Part shown: positions 10,064-21,300 of the stretch, in pieces
Layout: every line of letters starts with the position of its first letter
Position numbering within the stretch: the stretch's first letter is position 1
Assembly (NCBI GenBank): GCA_016648135.1
Contig: JADDOH010000183.1
Span: 248,001 to 312,000 of the forward strand
Direction: 5' to 3'
From: Agrypnia vestita
Lineage: Eukaryota; Arthropoda; Insecta; Trichoptera; Phryganeidae
DNA length: 64,000 nucleotides
Program-made: the position numbers and the translations under genes
The notes under the pieces: generated by a model
The model's input: the letters and a program-made list of their open reading frames with translations, nothing else
Database searches by the model: none
What the model was told of the DNA's origin: nothing

Positions 10064-10374
10064 AACTTATATTTTTCTTAGCTTATAGTGAAATACATAA
10101 TATCAAAAATGTAACACTTAATTTTTTTAATTATAATATAGTTGGTGAAAAAAAAAAATTTTGTATAAATTGTTTTTTTCCAATAAAGTTAAGGAAATAC
10201 TAAAAAAAACACCCTCTAAAGTAGTTTAAGTTCAGAAAAAATTATATTTGGTATTTTCCTGTTTGAACATTATTACTTTATAATTTGAAGTGAACTATAA
10301 AACTATAACAAAATCTGACAAATTATTAGAACACTGTTATTTTATGGGTGGACACATTTCTGTGCTCGCTACTG
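10064..10374 (+). mobile_element. right end of the Tc1-like element
   Basis: The terminal inverted repeat, read inward from 10374, begins CAGTAGCGAGCACAGAAATG and is followed outside by TA (10375-10376). The text between the transposase remnant and this end is AT-rich and non-coding. The left terminal repeat was not found and appears to be replaced by the 80-bp repeat at 9177-9256. Confidence 0.7.
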
Positions 10375-10789
10375 TATATATTCAATGTTTTAATTCAAAA
10401 TTTATTTATTCACAAATGGCTAATTATTATTAATAATAATGTATAAAAATTACGATAAAATTGCAATTATAAAATATTGGAGTATTTAAGTAATAGATTT
10501 TTTACAAACCTACTACAGTTTTAGAAAAATTTTGATATCATTTAAATGTTTTTTTTTGGCAAATAGCATGTCATAAGTTATACACTGAAGAAAGACATTT
10601 AAAAAATATATAAGCCAAAAAAAAGTCACAAAAGATATACTGCATGCACGCTGTATCCCAGGTCGCAATAAGTGATAAAATTTATGTGTTTTGTAAAAAT
10701 ATTTTCTTCTCTGTGAAGAAACCATAAAACAGGCTTTAATCTTAAAGGAATTGTTTGTCTTTTCTCGATACGATAATGCACAAGTACCA

Positions 10790-12195
10790 TTATTATGATT
10801 TTTGATATGTATATCAACGGTCCCTACATGATCCCTACCTATACCTGAATCTGCAAAAAAAACGATTTTCATTTTACTATCCAATTACTGAATTTACTCT
10901 ATATTTTATTTCGGACTAAAGTTGAATTCTCGATCCAAAAACGTCGAAAACAAAGGAAAGTGCAACCTTTTTTAACCCGGGAGCAGTGGCAGGGAGTAAT
11001 AAGGGTTTCCCTCACCAAAATTTTTATGTGTCTGGCATGTAAAGAAAGCGTAATAATTGTTGCTTCCACTCCACCTGTACCTTCTAACCATTCCTCTGGG
11101 ATGTTAATGCGACTAGAACCGATACATTTAGTACTCAAGCAACCGTGCTAGGGAGAGCTATCTGCTTGCGCCCCGCAGCCATGAGGGATTCCCTCATTGA
11201 GCCACTACCGACGTTAGTATTTATTTCCGACACAATTAAAAAAAAAATTTATACATTTTTATTTATCGCAAAAATTATCAATTTATATATGCAGCATTCT
11301 TATATATAATATTTTTAATTAAATTATTTTTTTATCCAATATATTATATGAAGTTTTTCTGATTTTTAGATTTTCTTTTTTTTAGACTGATGGTAAATCT
11401 GACAAATTTAGAGGATGCAGTCAGCACTATCATTTCATGACTGGAAGAAGAATATATTATTAACTCTATCGATTCCAACAGTGACCGACCGAGTGAGCAA
11501 TTCGGTGACATTTTTTAATTTGACCAAAGGGGCTGTTGATAGATTTTATGAGATGAAAGGTTCATAAATCAGGAAGAGTAATAGATGGCCTCAAATCATA
11601 ATATTTGCTAGCAATTTTGAAATTAATCATTAGCATCAACTTTTTATGGAGGCTGGGTATTCAATTGATAAAACCATATACCGTAGGAGGATGATAATTC
11701 ATAATTTATCATTAGATCTTTGCCAGATAATGGGGAAAACTGTTGGCATTATTCGATCCCTAGATAATTAACAAAATCTTCATGGAATATGTTCGAATTT
11801 ACCCTAGAAGAAAAGTACTGTACAAAAAGTGAAAAACCACTGTGCAACGAACATGTCAAATTTTTTTGTTCCATATGTTTAGAAAGTAACACCCTTGAAG
11901 AACTCAACGAATAGTAGAAAAATATTTTTTTTTTGTTATTTAAATTACTTTTAATATTTTATGGAAAATAACTTTTAAAAAAAAAGTTTTTCTTCTTTTT
12001 TGTAAATTTCATTTTTGGATAATTTTCTTCCAAATTTGGTAATAATTTTTGACATTTATGATGAAGAAATATTTCATTCAAAAGCAAAAGTAACAAAATG
12101 ATGTCCAATTATAGATGCAACTGCTCCCGGGTTAATATTATCCGAATTTTTGCAGATTCGACAGTATACGTAGGGACCGTCGATATATATTTTTT
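10790..12195. repeat. large degenerate inverted repeat
   Basis: TATCAACGGTCCCTAC...GAATCTGCAAAAA (near 10812-10862) and TAACCCGGGAGCAGTGGCAG (10973-10992) reappear in reverse complement together at 12120-12190 (CTGCTCCCGGGTTA...TTTTTGCAGATTCGACAG...GTAGGGACCGTCGATATA). In the left arm the two blocks are split by the second 80-bp direct repeat. Short frames within (10899-11138 on the - strand, and broken frames near 11400-11890) may be transposase debris, but I recognise no family. Confidence 0.5.
10892..10971. repeat. 80-bp direct repeat, copy 2
   Basis: Identical over 80 bases to 9177-9256. It separates two blocks that are adjacent in the inverted copy near 12120-12190, so it looks like an insertion here or a relic of one. 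Confidence 0.9.
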
Positions 12196-12364
12196 CAAAT
12201 TGTCTATGCCTCATAAATTGAAAATGACAATTCTAAACGTCAGTTTTTTGTTTTGACAAATAGAGTTGATTTGTGTTTTTTTAATACTATACTTTTTTCA
12301 TTTATACTACATATTACTTTTTTTGTTGCTTATTGTGTGCTTTCCTTTTATTTATTGTATCAAA

Positions 12365-15300
12365 ATGGAATTGCCCGATTTAGGTAAACGATGTTCTAAT
12401 TCATTTTGTAAACAGCTCGATTTTATACCATTAAAATGTTTATGTCAGCGCTTTTTCTGTAAAGACCATTTTACGGAGCACTGTTTATCTGGCGGTTGTG
12501 AATATTATAGCAAATTTAAGAATGAACCAAATTTTACTGAAAGTTCTCAAGTTTATAAGTGTAACTCAGAAAAATGTATTACATCGAGTTATATTCAACT
12601 GTCTTGTCCCAAGTGCCTGAAACATTACTGCATTGAACATAGATTTCATCCGTAAGTATTTATTTATTTAACTTCAACTACATCAATATACAACTTCATA
12701 TGACGGCTATAGTTAGGATTGGCAAAGAAACACCGGCTACAAGAATACAAACGTACTTGAATTTCAATGAACGAAAAATTATTCCTGGTGTAATAAAGGG
12801 TCCTGATTACATAAATGAAGTCAAATTTTCCCGCTTGCTGGTTTAAAAGCTGTTATTTTAAGTTTAAAAATGATAAATTTTGACACTTCACGCCATAGAT
12901 GCATATATAAAATATATTTTTTTGCTGTTTTATTCATAGAAATTGACAAATCACGCCGCGCCGCGCCCCTTGCAATATACTGTATGCCCCACATTACCTA
13001 AGAAAATATCATTGCGAATTTGAATTTTCATTTTTAACAAAAAATTTGCCTTTTCCCTACCGGATACATCATCTAAACTTATTTCCGTTTTTAACACAAA
13101 ATTGCTCTTTTCCCTACCGGATACGTCGCCTACACTTATTTCCATTTTTAATACATAATTGGCCTTTTCCCTACCTGATACAACATCTAGATATGACTTA
13201 TAATAAACGTGATTTGTCAATTTCTATGAATAAAACAGCAAAAAAATATATTTTATATATGCATCTATGGCGTGAAGTGTCAAAATATATCGTTTTTAAA
13301 CTTGAAATAACTGCTTTTAAACCAGCAAGCGGGAAAATTTGACTTCATTTATGTAATCAGGACCCTTTATTACACCAGAAACAATTTTTCTTTCATCAAA
13401 ATTCCAGTACGTTCGTATTTTTGACTTATTCCGAAACACCAATTTCATTCATTTTTTTCCCCTGGCATTACAAAGGGTCCTGATTATATAAATGATGTCA
13501 AATTTTGGCACTAGCGAGTTTAAAAGCAGTTATTTTAAGTTTAAAAATGATACATTTTTGACACTTCACGCCATAGATGCCCATATAAAATATGTTTTTG
13601 CTGTTTTATTCATAGAAAATGACAAATCATGTTTATCATAAGTGGGTGCATTCATTATCTTTCATATCAACTACACGATTCTGCATTACGCGGCGTGGTG
13701 GCTTGCCGTGCGATATAATGAATGCCCCACATTAGCTGAGAAAAAAATCATTGTGAATTTGGAGATTATTGTTCCCAAGAGCTTATCTCCATTTTTAACA
13801 CAAAATTGGCCTTTTCCCTACCGGATACGATAAGGAAGGATAATTTTCTATGGTTTCTTGTGTCAAAAATCTTTCGTTTTAAACTTAAAATAACTGCTTT
13901 TAAACTTGCTAGCCCCAAAATTTTACATCATTTATGTAATCACGACCCTTTATTATGTTAGGAAAAAAAAAACATTAACGAAATTGGTGTTTCGTTGCCA
14001 ATCCTAACTTATTCCCATGTGACAGGTTTTATTTGACGTGGTGTATTTATTTAGTGTTTGTTGTAATATAAAAGATGTTCCCTGTCTCCTTAGCTAGACC
14101 TGTAGCAAAGGAGACAGGATCATCCGTTGTCAATAAGTGTCAATCAGACACGGTGTAACATTTGAGCAGGTTAACATAGAAATATCAAATACAAGAACAA
14201 AAAGATAAAGAGAATGAAGAGAAGAAGTTATTGAAGAAGTGAATGAAAAAGAAGAAGAGTAATAATTATTTAAAAAAAATTAAAAACTTATGCTCATGCG
14301 ATTGCATTCATCAACCTTTTTTCGATGAAATTTATTAACCATGTATTGAAAAATTTTTCACTTTAGAAATCTAGAAATTTTTAACATTATGGCTTCGGGT
14401 TTGGTTATTATGTTGTATCAAAAACTTTTTAAAATATAAATATTTTAATATAATGAGTTTCTTTTGTTACTTTTCTAGATTGAGGTTTCAATATAAGTCA
14501 TTGGATGTGGTTGTAAAAGAAAAATTATGAATAAAGTTGTAACCATTGAGGCGTTACTTCATAAATAATATAATTTTCATTAAAACAATTCTCGCCATTT
14601 ACACGTTAATCATACTTTTAATAATGGAATTCATATCTAGAATAAAATAATTCTATAATCGTTTGGCACTTTATCACTTAACTGGATATGAAAAAATTAT
14701 TGAAATACGTAAATATTAAAATATTTAAATACAAAAGTAATTACTTGAATTAAATGAAAATTTAACATTAACAGATACGCATACCACCTTAATTACTATT
14801 CAGGAATGTCTTTTTTCACCCCCATGGTTATCCCAACCATTTTCTTTGTTGGTTGGCTCTTTTCATTAATATTCTCAGAATTCATGGTTAGTGAATTTAC
14901 AAAAAAATTATACGAAAAAACACAAAATCACTTGAAAATTTAAGGATAGTGCGCAATGTCATGATTCATTTTGACATATGCGAGTCATATTCCGAACAAA
15001 GGTCATATACCAAACAAAATTCTTCACATCCAAATAGGTCATATATATCACATTGGCCTTATTCCAAAGTGAACACATACCGAGGTACCACTGTATTTGC
15101 GGTTACTGTATATATTTACATCTGTTGATGTGAGGGATTGCGCTTTTTGAAATTACAGTTGTCATAATAGTAAAACTCATTTTGACAATCTGCCTTTACC
15201 AGATCGATCTTATCATAAAATTATTGTACATATTCTTCTGTGTGTAATTTTCTGAGATATTCTGCCGTGTATATTTGTCCTTTCTGGCTTGGTTGCAGGG

Positions 15301-18300
15301 TCCATCATTAGGGCTAATGTGCTCGTCATGGACCCTGCAATGGGATCCGAAACCTCGGCCAGAGAAGTCATATATACGTGGTAGAATATCTTAGAAAACT
15401 ACACACAGAAGATTCTGAATTGCCTTAAAAACTTTAGAACATATTGTACACGTTGTTTGTGGTAAATATAAAATTTTCTTAGAAACAGAGTTGTTATCGT
15501 AAGTTTTGGGCTACTTGTTAAAAATAAAATGGAATGCCGTTGTTTTATCCAAAAAATCATTAAAAATGTCAACCACTCTGCAAAAATGACAATTACTGTT
15601 AGATTCAGTCATCAATTCAAACTTGAATTATTTTATAGGGAGTGTCCTGAAATAGACCCAGAGGTACTCAAAGCTGAAAAGGAACGTTGGGAACAACCAC
15701 GGTCAATGTTTAATAAAGCAAAAGCACACGTTGAAGCTGAGGTAAATATATCCACAGGTTTTCATATTGAATTATCATTATTTGCTAGTGAATGAAGATT
15801 GTTTATGTAAGAAAAATTGTATTCCGAATATATATACTTACTTACTTACTTACCATCACGCCATTTCGCCGCGGGGGTAGGCAGAGAGGATAGAGCGCCA
15901 TACTCTTCTGTCCTGACATACAAATTTCGCTTCGTCTACATTCATACATCTTCACATGCAAGCTCGACGGTTGTTCAGGTTTCTAACAGGACCATCTTCC
16001 AGTATCTGGTTAATCTGGTCATGCCACGTCTTCCGTGGTCGCCCTCTCTTTCTGGCGCCGTCAACACTTATATCATATATCTTTCTTACCATTCTTTCCT
16101 CATTCATTCGCTCAACATGCCCAAACCACCTGAGCGACCCTATTTTTATTCTCTGTATTATGCTACGATCAGCTTTACATTCATTCCTAATGTCTTCATT
16201 CTTTACTCTATCATACAATATATATCATAGGGTAATATCTGTGCTATAGCTTTGGTTGTCTGCAAAAATGTCTTAGTAAGACAGAATCTATATTTTTTTA
16301 TAATCAGTTATTTGGAAATTCAATAAAATTTGCATTTCCTAAGCGGTGTTGTGAAACAGACAAGTTACGTTGATACACATGCCCATTGTTTGTTGTGTGT
16401 ATTTGTTTTCTGTATCGCAAGAGCCTGGTGTAGGGCACACCTTTGGTGTGCAATGTCACTGCCATGTGCAATATCAGAGAACTGTATGTGTAGTTGAAAT
16501 AGCTGAATTGTGAGCTTGTTTAGATAAAATATGTCCAAGTATATGCTATTGATTAAAATATTAGCTTTTAAATCTATTAATCTACTCTGTATTCAACTAT
16601 GTACCGTAAAAGCCTGATAATTCAAAATTCGTCATGATTCAAAATTTTTAAATCACACAAGTCCCAAAATGTTAATTTCATAGTTGAGTAACCCAATAAT
16701 TCAAAATTCAGATAATTCAAAAACCCCGGTAATTCGTAATTCAAAATAATTTTTAGAGCTGGCGCCATAATCAATGCATTTTAAGTCATATAATTTAATA
16801 TTTTTAAAAAGTTATAAAAAACCAACAATGGACTTTTTGATTGGTCTCATCTGTGTGAAGTGTCCTTTATATATTTCGCAGTACGTTGTGGTCACCTTTA
16901 TCTGTATCTGTAAGTATTACGTCCCAATCTCTAATATTGGGAATCCTGTGTAATGCTTTCTTCAGTTGGCTGCCTTGATATTTATTTATTTATTTAGGAA
17001 AAATTAACAGCAGTTTAACAAATATAAAATAATGGATTTTAAAATTATGTCAATTACAAATTTTCCACTGAATATATGTAGTAATCTGTTAAAACATAGT
17101 TTTATTTATTAGAACAAGTGTGACGCAGTAAAAGAAATTTTTAAATTTATTTTGACAGCGAGTGGAGAGGGTGGAGGGGAATGTGGGACGGGAGTAGAAG
17201 GGAAGATAAATTGTACGAATTATTTTGGGTGCGGTTGTGTAGATATTGTTTGTTTAATGTTTCTTACCGTTGAGTTGAAAATGTCAATGTGGTGAAAGTT
17301 TGTGTTAAATGAATTTGTGGATCTGTACGTAAAGGAGTTTTGTTTTGAGTTGGTCTAACAAAAGGGGAGATGAAAAGTAGGTGAATGTCTGTTATTGCGA
17401 GTTGGGATGTGGAAAGATATTCATTGAAGAAGTTCCGGACTATCATCTAGATCGTGTGTTATTTTGAATAACATCACCGTGTCAGCTATGTCTCTTCGAC
17501 AAGTTAGAGACTACATGTTAAAAAACTTTGCAGAATCTTCATTGCTTAAATAAGATCTAAATGAGCGGAGGTTTAGGTATCTTAGGAATCTGTTTTGGAC
17601 GCTTTTTCAATTCTATTTTTGTGTACTGCATAACCTGGATTCCACACCTGAGATGCATATTCTAAAATACTACAAACGTATGAGAAATAAAGTGTCTTGA
17701 GGGTACTGAGATTTTTGAAATGTTTACATGTGCGTATGACAAAACCAAGCATAGATGAAGCGTTGGTGACTGTGTAATCGACCTGTTTGTTAAAATTTAA
17801 TTTACTGTCAAGTATCACCCCAAGGTCTTTGCTTTCGGATTTGATAGATAATGGTAGATTGTTAATTCAATATTCATTAGAGAATACATTTTTATTTCTT
17901 GTAAAGCGTACAACGAAGCATTTAGAAACATGCATGGATAGTTTTAGCTTGCGCTAATTACTCATGTTAGGATGTGTTTAAAATTGTTTTTCAATTTTTG
18001 AAGTTATACTTCTTATGGCGCATTCAGGGTAATTTTTTGAAAGAAATTGCGCACGCAGCGTGTAGCAGAAATGCAATACCAGAAATTATGATACCATATT
18101 GAATTCTTGTCAATTGCTGACAGATTCTGTTTACATGAGAGTTCACAAATGTTTCGATTGTCTTTGTTTGTAGAAGTATAACGTCTACCGCACGTACCTG
18201 AGTTCACGCACAAATTTTAAAAAATTAAGTTTTAGTTCAATTCTTTTTTCTTATATTTAACTATAATATTTAATATAAATAACTATATTTTTGTTATTAA

Positions 18301-21300
18301 AATGTTTATTTTTCTTTAAATGAAGTTATTATTGACTTGTGACTTTATTTCACATATTTGTAGACGATTGTATTTCTGAGTTGGAATAAAGTGTTATCAT
18401 CAATAAAGTGATGATTGAAGACCCTTCTATAAATTCAAAGATTTTTATCAAGGCCATCCAAACATGATTTGTAAGCAACCTAACATTTCACACTCACATA
18501 GAGACGATCAGTGGTAATGCTTTGAGAATGTTAGGATTTGTTCTGCGTACTGCCAGGGTTTTCGAGAATACTCGCGTACTGAGAACTCTTTACAACTCCT
18601 TGGTGCGAAGCAGACTCGAGAGTGGCTCGATGATCTGGGGGCCACATGAGAGTAAGTACTCTCTTATGGTGGAGAAAGTCCAAAATAAGTTTCTGAGATA
18701 TCTCTAATGAGAGAGTACGGGCATTATCCTTGGCTTTACCCAACCGAGTTTCTCCAGGGTATGTATGCTTGGCTAAAATAGTCTAGAGACTAGAAGAAAT
18801 GTGTATTTGATTACACATTTTTATTGATTGTTGCGCAGTATGATCGATAATACTGAAATTATGCAGAGCATTGGTTTGTATGTTCCTGATAATTACCTTA
18901 GACATCATAGACATCAGCATAGATTGTTTCACATTCCCATGTACAGGACCAACCTGCCGATGGTTATGCCTGTTGGAAGAGCTACAGCTATTTATTTATT
19001 TATTTATTAATGATCATGGAAGACCAACAGCACAACAAAGAAGCATAGAAAACATTGATATAATATAGATGGCCAATTACAGGTCTCCACATTTAGATTA
19101 CAGGTCTCCACATTTAGATTACAGGTCTCCACATTTATTAGCTATGCTGAACAATATCGCTTTGGACATTGATCTGTTCCATATCTCTGAGAGAGTTTTC
19201 CGAAGCAGGATTCTACTACACATTTGATATGAATATGTATGTTAATTAAAACATTTTATAAACTCTTCATTTATAACATTTACGACTAGAATATACTTTT
19301 GTTATGTAAATGCTATATACGAAACTAAAATTAAATTGAAATTGAAATTGAAAATGACTAATTGGAAAAAATTATTAGATTTTTTTCGGAAGTGAGAACA
19401 GCAAATATGTCAATATTGGGTACTTAAGTAATAGAAATGGCGTAATCTTTGAATTAGCATAATAAATTTTGCATTTTTGATATGATGCCTTGAAATACGC
19501 AAAAATACCAATGTTTTCACGAATTTAATATTTTTTACGAGTTTTAAGATTTCTAGCAAATTTCACAATCGAATCGCAATTAAAAAAATTTTTGGTACCT
19601 TGAATTTCATATTCTGTGCATTTTTATACTCTGTGGTTCCACATCAATTATTATTTATTGAATACATTGAAAATAAATTTAAATGATAATAGATTGTTCT
19701 TCACTTTTATTGCGTTATGTGAACAAACATTTTTGGATTGCTCACTCAAATGTGATGAAAGTGGATCTTACACCACAATACCAAGCCATCCATCACTATT
19801 CAAAATCGCCACTATACCTAGAATTCACTGCTTTGTGTATTTAAAAAATTTAACGCTTACGTCAAAAAATTGTGGCTTAAGATTATTTAATTAAACAAAA
19901 CTTCAGTAAATTTGTACTGTTTTCTTTTTTATTATAAAAAACTGCACAAACTTTTTGTTTATCTAATAATTATAAATGAGAAAGGATTATAAGAAAGATG
20001 TGAATGTAATATGTAGTTTAGAAACTTTTATAATTTATAAACATTTATTTTTATTTTGGGAAACATTCAGTACAATGTAATAAATTTTTTATGTAAAATT
20101 GAAAGAATATTCATGACCAGTGAAGTGTCCTCGAAGCTAGTAAAAAAAAACTAAGAAAAATTTATACAGATAAATTATCAAATTTACCGTAATCTGAAGG
20201 AAGCTGTTGTTCTGGAGCAGTGATTTGTAAGAACTGCAGTCTTCAATCCAATTTATACATAAAAAAAATCACAATTTTTTTTTAATTTGTGGGTCCACTT
20301 CTAAAAATTAGTGCCCATGATATCCCATTTATGGCTTGTGAAAGGGTTTAAGGGCAATCTTATCAACCTGTAGTGAATATATTCCCTTCTTAATTGCATA
20401 CTCCTCAAAAAGTATGTTTGACAATTCTGTGTTGTATCTTTTGATAGGGCTGTACACCCATCTTGCTGAATTTATAGAAATTGTGTATAGGGCAATTTCA
20501 CATTTTACAGATATCCATGAAATAGATTCAGAAAAATATATTATGTTTTGTAACTCAGTATGGATGGTGTGGGATAATGTTTCATTCATAATTTTTATTA
20601 TAAAAATCTTAAAAAATATGATTCCATTAAAACGCGATATGACATCACGTAGCAGGAATTATAGATAATTTGTTTATTTTCTATGGTCACTGTTCGTCGT
20701 CGCTTTGTTTTTACTCGCGTTTGTCTGGTGTTTATATAGATTTTGCGCTGTTTGTGAACTATTTTAATACAATAAACAATCTTAGAACACATTTAAAATA
20801 ATGGAGGACGGATTTTCACAAGGAAAATCCGATAACTTACCGAAAATAGATGCCTTAAGGTTGGCTTCATTTTTCTCTAACATTATCGGGAGTTTTCAGT
20901 TTTTTGTGTACCATACAATATCTACAAAACTTTTACCCAGTCACTATGGCCACACTTTATAAAAAAAGCCGGCTTGTTTTGTAAAAAAAAACTAATAAAC
21001 GTCTAAATACGCGAATGTGCTGTTACATATTAAACCTCGGATTGACGCGTGACGTCACTTGCGAAAATAAGCGTTTTGGCGAGAGTTTAAAATGATTTTC
21101 AAAATCGTTTTTTGATGTTTATATACATATAAAAATTTTTTTTTCATATACGTATTTTCTAAACCAAACTTTAGATTTTTCTATTTAAAAAAAAAGTGAA
21201 ATTACCCTATTGAGTTTATGAAATCAGCATCATTTTTTGATATTCGTCTAAGGATTTTGGCATTCGTTATGAATGAATGATTATTTTTCTTCTTCAGCCT

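Noticed and set aside
13030..13200. CRISPR-like array
   Set aside because: The three units are diverged 57-bp direct tandem repeats without spacers, in an animal intron.
12951..13342. Repetitive open frames on both strands in ZFAND1 intron 1
   Set aside because: They arise from the 57-bp tandem repeats of the foldback element; the repeated KANF/FPYRI readings are by-products.
15817..16249. + strand frames of up to 137 codons
   Set aside because: They are the antisense of the RTE-like LINE tail, whose - strand reading has the conserved motifs.
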